Part shown: positions 43,867 to 52,842 of the stretch, one piece after another
Numbering within the stretch: the stretch's first letter is position 1
Layout of the letters: each line of letters opens with the position of its first letter
NCBI GenBank assembly: GCA_016934535.1
Contig: JAFGSQ010000056.1
Coordinates: 1 to 64,000 of the forward strand
From: a candidate division WOR-3 bacterium
GTDB taxonomy: Bacteria > SDB-A
Length of the DNA: 64,000 nucleotides
Direction of reading: 5' to 3'
Program-made: the position numbers and the translations under genes
The notes under the pieces: generated by a model
Databases searched by the model: none
Told to the model about the DNA's origin: nothing
The model's input: only the letters and a program-made list of their open reading frames with translations

Positions 43867-45906
43867 TCAGTATACTCTTGTGAATTTACCCGTGAAAACG
43901 TTGCCGTTGGAAGTTACTTTGTAGAAGTAAACGCCGCTGGATACATTTTCAGAATTCCACGAGAGGACCGAAGACTGGTTGACTGTTCCGGAGAAAGGAG
44001 TCGCCACGAGTCTTCCCGTCGCGTCAAATATCTCGAACTCGACCTGTGACGAAGAAGGAACCGTCACTGCGAGCCTTAATACATTGCCTACCTGGGCGAT
44101 CGATCTTACCGAGAAAGTCTCGGGATTGGCAATCGGATTTTCTTCGACTGCGTTGGGTATCCTTATAGTGACGTCGTCGATGTAGAATCCGGGGTAAGCC
44201 ACTGAGCCGTCAGATCCGAAATCCCACTGCAACCATATTGTCTGGCCGCCGTAAGTAGAAAGATCCATCGTGTACTGGTTCCATGCGTTCATTCCCGCTA
44301 CGTGACCCGTCCATATAGCCTGACCGTTGAGAGGATTCGAGGAATTCCCCGTTCCCGTATAGGCGGGCGCGACTCCGGTGAAAATATTGAAGGTCGTGCC
44401 GTCTGTCGAGATCTTCATGTTAGCGCCGTCGTAGCTGGCTTCTGAGTCCCACCACATCCAGAAATAACACTCAGATGCTGACATGTCAGCCGGAAGAGTT
44501 ATCCCGGGTGTAGTCAGCTGAGCGTTTGCAGAGTTGGGATAGTTGCCTGCCAGGACGGTCGCCCATACGTTGGATCCGCTATATGCCGCTCCGGGGCCTG
44601 AAGTCGGAGCGCCCCACTGCCATACACTCGCCGTTCCCGTGACCGTCATGTTTCCGCTGTCGGCTTCAAAGTCCTCGACGTAGAGGTCCTGGAACAACCA
44701 GGTGTGAAAATCTACGACGACCGTGTCGTTTGTCGTGACAGATCCGCCCGGATCGGTGACGAATGTCGCCGTGAAGTTGTGCCTGTACCACCAGGTCGTC
44801 CAGCTCGGGAAAGTGACCTGCTGTGAGTCTCCCGGGGCGAGGTTCGTGACCTGAACGGTCTGATCGTAAATCACTCCAGAAACGGATTCTTCAATAGTCA
44901 GGTCGACGTCAAATGTCTGAGGTCCGGAGCAGTAAGCACCCGCGAAGACCCAGCATTCGGGTGTGATAGCAGTCGCCGGAGGATATTGACCCTCGACGGG
45001 GACTACAACTCTCTGAATCCCGACATCGTTTATTGAAGGAGCGAGGCCGAGGGCGTAGACGAAATCCTGGTCACCCTGGCAGAATCCGATGAGACACGGA
45101 CCGAAACCGAGGAAATCCGGATAAAAATCGCCGCCGCCTGCCATATGATCTGTAAATCCAGCTGCGAAAGCAGGAATCGCGCAGTACAGGGTTTCCCTCG
45201 TCCATGTTCCCGTGTGATAATTGAGTCCGAACCACGTGCATTCCCAGCCGAGAGGGTTTGTCACCTGGCCGTGGTACCAAACTTTGTCTCCGTTGGGTAC
45301 AGAACCGGGAACAAATGCTGATCCGTAAACGGAGTAATCACCTGTTCCGCTCCATGGCGAGCCCGTCTTCTGGAATCTGCCCATCGATGTGCTGAAGTTG
45401 CCTGTCCAGAAAGTGTCGCCGGGAACCCAGGCTATTCCCCTGTTGGGGTTGGACTGTCCGGTGTAAGTGTTGACCTGAGTCATCGAAAAAGGCGACAGAC
45501 CCAGGACGTAGCCTCTGACGCCTGTTCCTGACTGGTCTCCGGCGTAAATGGTATCACCGGCGTCCCTGTCCATGTCTCTGTGTCCCCACGTTCCGGCGGC
45601 CTGGCCGGTTTGGGCGACGGAGCCGATGTAAGTTCCAGATACGTAATTAATCAAAAGAAAAACAGGCTGTGCTGTGTTCGCGTCGGTGATTATCATCAGA
45701 GAGTCGTCTATGACCTCTACACCGAGGAGTCTGTTGCTCGCGACACCGCCGAGACCCTCGATTACGAGAGACCAGACAAGCGGCATTTCAATTCCGTCTG
45801 TTGCCGGCATTGAGGGAATGTAGGGAGCGGCGTCTGTGTTCCCGCCTGCTGCGAACATTCCGGATGCGGCGAAAACCATCACCGCAAAGAACATGAGCGA
45901 CCTCAT
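43867..45906 (-). CDS. Exported protein with T9SS type A-like C-terminal sorting domain
   Basis: 679 residues from ATG 45906, which has AGGAGG six bases upstream; a longer in-frame reading to 45954 lacks one. There is a signal peptide (1-20). The first half reads like a repeated-blade or propeller region. Residues ~410-600 resemble the VEG/MAM-like jelly-roll module of immune inhibitor A peptidases (YVEDFEADSG... WQWGAPTSGP... QLTTPG... FYIDDVTI), but no HEXXH protease motif is present. The last ~75 residues (FEIFDATGRLVATPFSG... GVYFYKVTSNG... GKFTRVY) are a T9SS-type sorting tail. Probable surface or secreted protein using the SprA system. Confidence 0.8.
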   Translation of the reverse strand: MRSLMFFAVMVFAASGMFAAGGNTDAAPYIPSMPATDGIEMPLVWSLVIEGLGGVASNRLLGVEVIDDSLMIITDANTAQPVFLLINYVSGTYIGSVAQTGQAAGTWGHRDMDRDAGDTIYAGDQSGTGVRGYVLGLSPFSMTQVNTYTGQSNPNRGIAWVPGDTFWTGNFSTSMGRFQKTGSPWSGTGDYSVYGSAFVPGSVPNGDKVWYHGQVTNPLGWECTWFGLNYHTGTWTRETLYCAIPAFAAGFTDHMAGGGDFYPDFLGFGPCLIGFCQGDQDFVYALGLAPSINDVGIQRVVVPVEGQYPPATAITPECWVFAGAYCSGPQTFDVDLTIEESVSGVIYDQTVQVTNLAPGDSQQVTFPSWTTWWYRHNFTATFVTDPGGSVTTNDTVVVDFHTWLFQDLYVEDFEADSGNMTVTGTASVWQWGAPTSGPGAAYSGSNVWATVLAGNYPNSANAQLTTPGITLPADMSASECYFWMWWDSEASYDGANMKISTDGTTFNIFTGVAPAYTGTGNSSNPLNGQAIWTGHVAGMNAWNQYTMDLSTYGGQTIWLQWDFGSDGSVAYPGFYIDDVTIRIPNAVEENPIANPETFSVRSIAQVGNVLRLAVTVPSSSQVEFEIFDATGRLVATPFSGTVNQSSVLSWNSENVSSGVYFYKVTSNGNVFTGKFTRVY

Positions 45907-45957
45907 AGTTCCTCCTTGTTTAAAATTGTTCAATCGTGCCATAGCACATTTCACTTA

Positions 45958-45970
45958 TGACAAATTGTCA
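45958..45970. promoter_or_regulatory. Small palindrome in the divergent intergenic region
   Basis: TGACAA-A-TTGTCA, six-base arms around one central base, lies between the T9SS cargo gene and the symporter gene. It could be an operator or two opposed -35-like boxes; short enough to be chance. Confidence 0.25.
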
Positions 45971-46016
45971 GTCAGGTAAAGAACATCTGTCAAGAGCAAA
46001 TTTATTTTTTGCGGGA

Positions 46017-46046
46017 TTGTCAAAAAGTTTTTATTACTGTTATACT
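46017..46046 (+). promoter_or_regulatory. Promoter of the Na+/solute symporter
   Basis: TTGTCA (46017-46022), an 18-base spacer, then TATACT (46041-46046). The ATG is at 46055, only eight bases after the -10 box, and no ribosome site is present, so the message may be leaderless. Confidence 0.55.
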
Positions 46047-46054
46047 CTGGAATC

Positions 46055-47578
46055 ATGATTTTAGACATTGCCGTGATAATTGTTTACTCGGCAGCTGTAA
46101 TTGCCGTCGGTTATTTTGCCGGAAAAAAAGAATCTTCCGCCGAAGATTTCTTTTTAGCGGGAAGAGCCATGAAGTGGTGGGCCGTGACTATATCAGTATA
46201 TGCCACAGCTCTGTCGGCCATGACTTTTATTGGAGTTCCTGGCGCCGTAGTCGCCGCTGGAGGCGATTTTAACTATTTACAACTCGCTTTCGGAGACCTT
46301 TTCGCGAGATTTTTGGTTTCATTCGTCTTCCTGAAAGCGTTTTACGGCAGGAAAGTCATGACGCCGTATGAGTTTTTGGGACAAAGATTCGGCAGGATGA
46401 CGTGGTTTTCCTCATCCGCCATATACATCGTCAGCAGAGTGCTTGCAAGCTCCGTCAGATTAGCCGCTTGTGCTGTCGGCCTTTCCGTGATTTTCGGGAT
46501 CTCTTTCGGTTCTTCTGTTTTTTACGTTTGTTCAGTCGCTCTTTTGTACACGGCTTTTGGCGGAATAAAAGCGGTTATATGGACCGACATTTTTCAGTTC
46601 GTTCTGTTTATCGCCTCGGCTGTTTTTGCCGCTGTGTTCATATTCAGATCAATGCCGGGAGGTTTCGGCGAGTTTCTTTCCGTCGGTTTTGAAGCGGGAA
46701 AATTCACCGTTTTCCACATTTCATTCGACTCCTCTTCACCGGATTTTGTTCTGAATTTTGCAAATTCCAAGTCCTTTCTGGCGGGTTCTCTTTTCGGTTT
46801 TTTCACTACTTTGGCCGTAATGGGCACAGACCATGACTTTGTGCAGAGAACTCTGACGTGCAAAAATCTTAACGAAGGAAGAAAAGCGCTCATATATTCC
46901 GCCGTACTGAATTTTCCCGTGACACTTTTGTTTTTAACAGTCGGTGCGGCACTTTTTGCGTATTACAGAGTCTTTCCTCACGACGCTACAGTCACCGGAT
47001 ATCTGGTTGATAATCCTGATTACGTTTTTCCGTATTTTATTAAAACAGTCTTGCCTCCCGGAGCCCGTGGACTTCTTATAGCCGGGCTTTTAGCCGCGGC
47101 GATGTCTTCGATAGATTCTTCGGCCAATTCTCTCGCTTCTTCTTTTTACAGGGACTTTTTGAAAAATTTGTTTACAATTCCGGAAAAGAGGTCCGTATTT
47201 CTTTCAAGATTCCTGGTCCTGGTATTCGTGCTGGTACTCGGTGTTGTGGCCGTATTTTTCGGAAAAACACAGTCCGTTCTTTGGCTGGGATTCAAGGTTT
47301 TCGGTTATTCCTACGGAGCTCTGCTTGGAGTCACTCTCGCAGGCATTGCGACGAAAAAAAGGGGGATAGATATAGCGAGCACAATCGCAATGCTTTCAAG
47401 CATTTTGGTTGTCACGTTTCTTACAAGTGACGGCGTCGGAATTCTGGAGCCGTTCAGATCTTTTGTTTTAAAGCCGTTAGGCGTTAAATGCGTCGCCTGG
47501 ACATGGTCAATAATCATCGGTACGGCCTGGACTTTCCTTATGACGATAGCCTTTCGAAGCAGGGTGAAAAGTAAATGA
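46055..47578 (+). CDS. Sodium:solute symporter family protein
   Basis: 507 residues with about 13 hydrophobic helices. SSS traits: GYFAGKKESSAEDFFLAGRAMKWW at the N-terminus, GGIKAVIWTDIFQFVLF in the middle, and MSSIDSSANSLASSFYRDF, the sodium-site region in helix 8. Substrate cannot be named; the sequence is of the general SGLT/PutP-like type. Promoter and start are so close that translation may be leaderless. The stop overlaps the helicase start by ATGA, an unusual partner. Confidence 0.9.
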   Translation: MILDIAVIIVYSAAVIAVGYFAGKKESSAEDFFLAGRAMKWWAVTISVYATALSAMTFIGVPGAVVAAGGDFNYLQLAFGDLFARFLVSFVFLKAFYGRKVMTPYEFLGQRFGRMTWFSSSAIYIVSRVLASSVRLAACAVGLSVIFGISFGSSVFYVCSVALLYTAFGGIKAVIWTDIFQFVLFIASAVFAAVFIFRSMPGGFGEFLSVGFEAGKFTVFHISFDSSSPDFVLNFANSKSFLAGSLFGFFTTLAVMGTDHDFVQRTLTCKNLNEGRKALIYSAVLNFPVTLLFLTVGAALFAYYRVFPHDATVTGYLVDNPDYVFPYFIKTVLPPGARGLLIAGLLAAAMSSIDSSANSLASSFYRDFLKNLFTIPEKRSVFLSRFLVLVFVLVLGVVAVFFGKTQSVLWLGFKVFGYSYGALLGVTLAGIATKKRGIDIASTIAMLSSILVVTFLTSDGVGILEPFRSFVLKPLGVKCVAWTWSIIIGTAWTFLMTIAFRSRVKSK

Positions 47579-49545
47579 ACACTGTTACGGAAAAAATCTA
47601 CAGCATTGATTACGAAAAACAGTTGAACGCAGAGCAGATGAAAGCGGTCACGCATCTCGAAGGACCTCTTCTCGTCATAGCTGGAGCCGGCAGCGGAAAG
47701 ACGCGAACTCTCGTTTATAGGGTCGCCTTTCTTGTAGAAAACAGAATTGACGCCAGAAACGTCCTCCTGCTTACTTTCACGAGGAAAGCCGCGCAGGAAA
47801 TGCTGAGGAGAGCATCTTCACTTCTCGACGAAAGATGCTCCCGGGTTGCCGGAGGTACATACCATTCCTTCGCATGTCTGATTCTAAGAAAGAACGCGGA
47901 AAAAATAGGTTACGGCTCAGGTTTTTCAATTCTTGACAGATCCGATTCAGAAGACCTGATCAACCTTCTGAGATCGGAAATGAAATTTTCGTCAAAAGAA
48001 ACCAGATTTCCGAGAAAAAACACTCTGGGCGACATCTTCAGCAAGGCGGCGAACTGCCTGACCGACGCGACAACGATTGTAGAGAGGCATTATCCGCAGT
48101 TTTCCCATTTGGCCGAAGATATCGAATCTCTGAGATTCAAATACGAAGACAACAAGAAGAACAGCCTTCTCATGGATTACGACGACCTTCTCGTCAATCT
48201 TAAAAAACTGCTGGAACAAAAAGAGGAGACGAGAAAAAAACTCAGTTCTTTTTTCAGGTACATAATGGTGGACGAATATCAGGACACTAACAAAATTCAA
48301 TCCTCTATCACGGCTCTTCTCGCTTCAGAACATCAGAATGTAATGGCAGTTGGAGACGATTCCCAGAGCATATACTCTTTCAGAGGGGCGAATTTCAAAA
48401 ATATAATGGATTTTCCCAATATTTTTCCGGGGACAAAAATTGTGACTATTGAGGAAAATTACAGGAGCACTCAGCCGATTTTGAATCTGACTAACGAAAT
48501 AATCCGTTTCGCCGCCGAAAAATATTCGAAAAAGCTTAGGACCGAAATCAAGGGAGGGAGAAAGCCTCTTTTTATAGAAGCCAAAGACGAAAACGATCAG
48601 TCCCGATACATCTGCGGCAGAATACTCGACCTGCGCGAAGAAGGCGTCCGCCTGAACGACATCGCGGTCCTGTTCAGAGCCGGGTGGCATTCTAACGACC
48701 TGGAACTCGAATTGAGAAAATTCGGACTGCCTTTCAGGAAGTATGGAGGCATAAAATTCACGGAGGCTTCGCACGTAAAAGATGTCCTCGCTTTTCTCAA
48801 AGCTCTCAGCAATCCGAGAGATTCTGTCAGCTGGTTCAGATGTTTGAAACTCATCGAAGGAGTGGGCGACAAAACTTCAAAAATGATATGGGAAAAAATT
48901 GCCGAAAAAGGAAGCATAGAAAAAATTGACGAGTCTCTTTACGCTTCCAAAACTTACAAAGAGGATATTTTGGGGCTCAAAAAACTGTCTTCTTTAGTCA
49001 ACGACGGAGCCGTTTCGGCTTCGGAATGCGTGAGGGAAGTTCTCGATTTTTACAGGAACGCATTTACGAAAATATACAGCGAGGACTATTCAAAAAGAGC
49101 CAACGACCTCGATTCCCTCGCTCTCGTGGCGGAAAGATATTCGGGTCTCGAAGAATTTCTTACCGATCTGACTCTCGAACCCATCGAAAGAAGTCAGATA
49201 GGCGCCATGAGAGAAAACAGCGACGACGAGATACTGACGCTTTCAACTATACATTCAGCCAAGGGTCTTGAGTGGCATTCAGTTTTCATTCTACACCTCG
49301 CAGACGGATATTTTCCTTCTTCTTATTGTTTTGAGGAACCCGACGAATTGGAAGAGGAAAGACGGCTTCTTTACGTCGCCGCGACGAGAGCCAAGAGGAA
49401 TCTTTTTCTGGTCAAACCCGGTTATCTCAATCCGGCGAGGAATTATTATGGTTTCAGTTATTTCAGCACTTCTCAGGTTTCAAGGTTTCTGGCCGAAGGC
49501 AGAATACTGGAGGATTTTGTTGAAAGGAAATCGGCCGATGTTTAA
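47575..49545 (+). CDS. UvrD/PcrA-like superfamily 1 DNA helicase
   Basis: 656 residues. The SF1A motifs run in order: LNAEQMKAVTHLEGPLLVIAG then AGSGKT (Walker A), LLTFTRKAAQEMLRRA, MVDEYQDTN, AVGDDSQSIYSFRGA, VTIEENYRSTQPIL, LSTIHSAKGLEWHSVFI and EERRLLYVAATRAKR. It unwinds DNA 3'-5' in repair or replication restart. It is shorter at the C-terminus than most PcrA proteins. The 3' end overlaps the RNase HIII gene by eight bases. Confidence 0.94.
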   Translation: MNTVTEKIYSIDYEKQLNAEQMKAVTHLEGPLLVIAGAGSGKTRTLVYRVAFLVENRIDARNVLLLTFTRKAAQEMLRRASSLLDERCSRVAGGTYHSFACLILRKNAEKIGYGSGFSILDRSDSEDLINLLRSEMKFSSKETRFPRKNTLGDIFSKAANCLTDATTIVERHYPQFSHLAEDIESLRFKYEDNKKNSLLMDYDDLLVNLKKLLEQKEETRKKLSSFFRYIMVDEYQDTNKIQSSITALLASEHQNVMAVGDDSQSIYSFRGANFKNIMDFPNIFPGTKIVTIEENYRSTQPILNLTNEIIRFAAEKYSKKLRTEIKGGRKPLFIEAKDENDQSRYICGRILDLREEGVRLNDIAVLFRAGWHSNDLELELRKFGLPFRKYGGIKFTEASHVKDVLAFLKALSNPRDSVSWFRCLKLIEGVGDKTSKMIWEKIAEKGSIEKIDESLYASKTYKEDILGLKKLSSLVNDGAVSASECVREVLDFYRNAFTKIYSEDYSKRANDLDSLALVAERYSGLEEFLTDLTLEPIERSQIGAMRENSDDEILTLSTIHSAKGLEWHSVFILHLADGYFPSSYCFEEPDELEEERRLLYVAATRAKRNLFLVKPGYLNPARNYYGFSYFSTSQVSRFLAEGRILEDFVERKSADV

Positions 49546-50476
49546 AAACGGCGTTGCGGAACTGGTCTTCAAAACGAAAAAAGGTCTGAAAAAGTTCGGC
49601 GCGGAAATTTCAGGGGAAAAGCAAATTGCCAACGGAGTGCAGTTTTTCGTAAAAAGTTCATGCGGTTCGGGTTACGTAAGGGTATACAGCAACAGAAAAA
49701 AAGGCGTACAAATTGACTGCTCCCAGCTCGACAGCGAAGAACTTGCTCAAGCTGTCAAAGACATAGGAAATGGAGTTGATCCCGAAACCAATCAGAAGAC
49801 TCCGGTAATTGAATATCCGCTCGTGGGATGTGACGAGTCCGGAAAAGGAGATTTGTTCGGACCTCTCGTATGCGCGGCGGTTTTCGCCAGCGAAGAGACT
49901 TCGAAAAAGCTTGCGATGATGGGAGTGAGAGATTCAAAATTGAACACAGATAAAAAAAACATTTGTCTGGCCGAAGAATTGAATTCTTTCCTCGGCTCCA
50001 AATGCGAAACATTAATTCTCGTTCCGGGCAAGTACAACGAGATTTACGCCGAATACTCGCGAAAGTCAAAGACCCTCAACGACGTTTTGTGTTTTTGTCA
50101 CGAAAAAACCACAGGACATCTCGTTAAAAGACATGTCCCGAAAACAATAATCGTCGATAAATTTTCTTCGGGCTGTTCTTTTGATAAAAGCTTTGCCGGA
50201 AAAACCAGGTTTTTTTTTCGGGCCGAAAATATACCGGCCGTCGCGGCGGCATCGATCCTGGCAAGAGCGGCATTTCTCGGGGAGATAGAAAAAATGTCCC
50301 GTAAATACGGCGTGAAAATTCCTCTCGGATCGTCGGACGCCGCGTTTGAAACAGCCGTAAAAATTGCAAAAAAATACGGCGTTATGGAAATGCAAAAGAC
50401 GGTAAAAATGAATTTCAGAACGGCTCAAAGGGCACTCGAATCGGCCGCCTCGACAAACAAACTGTTTTCAGAGTAA
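49538..50476 (+). CDS. rnhC: Ribonuclease HIII
   Basis: 312 residues from ATG 49538, inside the end of the helicase gene, with GAAAGGAAA upstream. The N-terminal TBP-like domain (about 1-85, with the SCGSGYVRVYSNRKKGV strand) is typical of RNase HIII. The catalytic domain starts with GCDESGKGDLFGPLV (DEDE-type residues), then RDSKLN, IVDKFSSG and ARAAFLGEIEKMS. It removes RNA from RNA:DNA hybrids. The adjacent UvrD helicase suggests joint work on R-loops (inference). Confidence 0.95.
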   Translation: MFKNGVAELVFKTKKGLKKFGAEISGEKQIANGVQFFVKSSCGSGYVRVYSNRKKGVQIDCSQLDSEELAQAVKDIGNGVDPETNQKTPVIEYPLVGCDESGKGDLFGPLVCAAVFASEETSKKLAMMGVRDSKLNTDKKNICLAEELNSFLGSKCETLILVPGKYNEIYAEYSRKSKTLNDVLCFCHEKTTGHLVKRHVPKTIIVDKFSSGCSFDKSFAGKTRFFFRAENIPAVAAASILARAAFLGEIEKMSRKYGVKIPLGSSDAAFETAVKIAKKYGVMEMQKTVKMNFRTAQRALESAASTNKLFSE

Positions 50477-50525
50477 AATTGGTTTTTCAAACCTTGGTCA
50501 TTACAGCTTTTAAAAAGGAGTTTTG

Positions 50526-51824
50526 ATGCCTGCCACCGCTGTCGTCGGAGCCAATTGGGGAGACGAGGGAAAAGGCAAAATGACTGATTATTTTGCCAAG
50601 AATTCGGACGTCGTCGTCAGATATCAGGGCGGAAACAACGCGGGACACACTATCATAAACGATTACGGCAAGTTTGCCCTTCATCTTCTTCCTTCGGGTG
50701 TGTTTTACAAACACGTCACCAATGTTCTCGGACCCGGAGTGGCCTTAAACGTCCGCAGTTTCATAAATGAACTCGAAACACTTCGGAAAAATGGAGTGCC
50801 TGAACCGGACGTAATTGTCTCAGACAGAGCGCAGATAGTTATGCCGTATCATGTTCTTTTCGACGAGTGCGAGGAAGAACGGCTCAAAGACAGGAAATTC
50901 GGTTCGACGAAATCGGGTATAGCTCCATTTTATTCCGATAAATATTTAAAAACAGGAGTTGAAGCCTCACTGCTTTTCGACGAAGAAGGATTGGCGACGG
51001 CCGTAAAAAAAGCGGTGGAGATAAAGAATGTTTTCCTGAAAAATTTGTACGGCAAAGATCTTTTGAACGCAGACCCGATACTGGATGAAATGCTGATACA
51101 GGGAAAAATGATTGAACCCTATCTCAGGGACACGACCGAATATTTTAACGAAGCGCTTAAGAAAAAGAAAAAAATTCTGCTCGAAGGCCAGCTCGGCACT
51201 CTGAGAGATCCCGACCACGGCATATACCCGTATTCGACGTCTTCATCGCCTCTCGCAGGTTTTGCTTCGGTCGGAGCCGGAATCCCGCCTTACGAAATAA
51301 CCGAGATAATAGCGGTCGTAAAAGCTTACTCATCCTGTGTAGGAAACGGACCGTTTACGACCGAGATATTCGAAGAAGAAGCCGAAGAGCTGAGAAAGCG
51401 CGGAGGAGACGCAGGGGAATACGGAGCCACTACTGGAAGACCCCGCAGGATGGGCTGGTTCGACTGCGTCGCAACTAGATACGGATGCAAAGTCCAGGGG
51501 GCGACTCAGGCCGTCCTGACTAATCTCGACGTTCTCGGATATTTAGACGAAATACCTGTCTGCACTGCCTATGAAACGACAAGAGGATTGATGAAAAATT
51601 TCCCGACGACTTCCATTCTCGAGAAAGCGGTTCCCGTTTTCGAGAAAATGCCCGGATGGAAAAGCGATATATCAAAAGTCGGAAAATTCCGCGACCTGCC
51701 TGAGAATGCAAAAAATTACGTGGAAAGAATAGAAAAAGAAATCGGCGTCAGAGTATCATGGGTTTCGGTGGGACCAAGGCGCGCCGAACTCATAGAGAGA
51801 GACGGCGCGCGTATTTTCAGCTGA
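50526..51824 (+). CDS. purA: Adenylosuccinate synthetase
   Basis: 432 residues. The start is ATG 50526, five bases after AAGGAG; TTG 50523 is too close. Motifs: VVGANWGDEGKGKMTDYF (GTP-binding loop and catalytic Asp), YQGGNNAGHTI (catalytic His), IAPFYSDK, EGQLGTLRDPDHGIYPY-like region, and TTGRPRRMGWFDCV. It converts IMP and Asp to adenylosuccinate. The stop is six bases from the end of the convergent lipoprotein gene. Confidence 0.98.
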   Translation: MPATAVVGANWGDEGKGKMTDYFAKNSDVVVRYQGGNNAGHTIINDYGKFALHLLPSGVFYKHVTNVLGPGVALNVRSFINELETLRKNGVPEPDVIVSDRAQIVMPYHVLFDECEEERLKDRKFGSTKSGIAPFYSDKYLKTGVEASLLFDEEGLATAVKKAVEIKNVFLKNLYGKDLLNADPILDEMLIQGKMIEPYLRDTTEYFNEALKKKKKILLEGQLGTLRDPDHGIYPYSTSSSPLAGFASVGAGIPPYEITEIIAVVKAYSSCVGNGPFTTEIFEEEAEELRKRGGDAGEYGATTGRPRRMGWFDCVATRYGCKVQGATQAVLTNLDVLGYLDEIPVCTAYETTRGLMKNFPTTSILEKAVPVFEKMPGWKSDISKVGKFRDLPENAKNYVERIEKEIGVRVSWVSVGPRRAELIERDGARIFS

Positions 51825-51830
51825 TCAACT

Positions 51831-52760
51831 TCAGAAAAGGGAGAGATAAATTTTGGCTCTTTCTTCAGCCGGACCTTTCATTCCAGTGTAAAAATTCGTG
51901 AATGTTATTGTTCCGCCGTTTGTCCCTCCTTCGTTCCATCTGAAGGCGACGGGCGAATCTGAAAGCCATTGTCCGCCTTCAACCGGAACCGTAGCCCTTA
52001 TGAGGACTGTTATACCGGTCTGAACCATGCTTATCGGAACATAGGGCATTGTAAATACCACAGACAGGGTTCCTCCGACATAGGATGACAGCGAGGATTC
52101 TAGTTCGATGTTAGTCGCCGTTCCTGCAACGCCGTCCGTCGAATGTCTTTCAAACTGTTGAGGGAACATGGCCAAAAGCCATGTGTATGCGCTGCTCGAA
52201 GCGTAGAGGTGGTTTCCCTGCTGTTCCGCCCAGTTTTTAAGTTCTGTGGGCTGTGAGGGGGGGGTGTAACCGCTGTCAGAGACCAGGAATATGTATTTCC
52301 TTCCGTTTATGTCTGAAGCGCTCAGGTTGTGAAGTCTGACAGAATCGTAAACTATTCCGGCGCTGTTTAAGACGGACGTCAGTTCATCCCAGAAATCGCC
52401 GCCGTATACAACCAGAAAATAGCTTCTTGCGGGAACTGAAGAATATAGAGTTCTCGACGAAGTATCGTTTTTGACTACCGTCACCGTAACCGATGCCGTG
52501 AAGACTCCCATTGTAGCGGTGAGGACTTGATCGCCCTCCGGGACATTTTGAAGGAAGAAATAACCATCCGCTGCTGTCGTGGTGCTTATACTGCCGATGG
52601 ACACGGTCGCTCCGGGAACTGCAAAACCTCCCGAAGGCAGTCTGAAATATCCGTCAACGCAACCGGCGTTGGCTGGTTGCGTGGGAGAAGAGCTCTTCGT
52701 ACAGGAAGAAAAAGCTATAAGAGCCGTTGCCGCCAGCAAGAGAGTTAAAATATTTCTCAC
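51831..52760 (-). CDS. Lipoprotein with carboxypeptidase-regulatory-like domain
   Basis: 309 residues from a GTG start with GGAGG upstream. The N-terminus is a lipoprotein signal with lipobox IAFSSC (Cys20). Residues ~33-105 form a carboxypeptidase regulatory-like (Ig) fold (GCVDGYFRLPSGGFAVPGATVSIG, TTAADGYFFLQNVPEGDQVL). The rest resembles a ThuA/GATase-like region (YFLVVYGGDFWDELTSVLNSAGI, YIFLVSDSGY) followed by a beta-rich end. Function unknown; probably envelope-anchored. Confidence 0.7.
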   Translation of the reverse strand: MRNILTLLLAATALIAFSSCTKSSSPTQPANAGCVDGYFRLPSGGFAVPGATVSIGSISTTTAADGYFFLQNVPEGDQVLTATMGVFTASVTVTVVKNDTSSRTLYSSVPARSYFLVVYGGDFWDELTSVLNSAGIVYDSVRLHNLSASDINGRKYIFLVSDSGYTPPSQPTELKNWAEQQGNHLYASSSAYTWLLAMFPQQFERHSTDGVAGTATNIELESSLSSYVGGTLSVVFTMPYVPISMVQTGITVLIRATVPVEGGQWLSDSPVAFRWNEGGTNGGTITFTNFYTGMKGPAEERAKIYLSLF

Positions 52761-52797
52761 GAAGCCTCCTTTTTTTTAAATAAGGTTATTGTAAAGC

Positions 52798-52806
52798 ATT
52801 ATATCA
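52798..52806 (-). promoter_or_regulatory. Extended -10 promoter of the lipoprotein gene
   Basis: On the minus strand, TGATATAAT fits an extended -10 element (TATAAT at 52803-52798 preceded by TG). No good -35 box. Confidence 0.45.
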
Positions 52807-52842
52807 CGAAAGAGGTTTCGGCAGAACACTGAGCAACGGGTT

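Noticed and set aside
45907-45954. Longer N-terminus (MKCAMARLNN...) of the T9SS-type protein
   Set aside because: It would put a hydrophilic stretch before the signal peptide and cover the AGGAGG site of ATG 45906.
49268-49537. 90-residue N-terminal extension of the RNase HIII frame into the helicase gene
   Set aside because: RNase HIII proteins begin near MFKNG; the extension lies in helicase coding sequence and ATG 49538 has a ribosome site.
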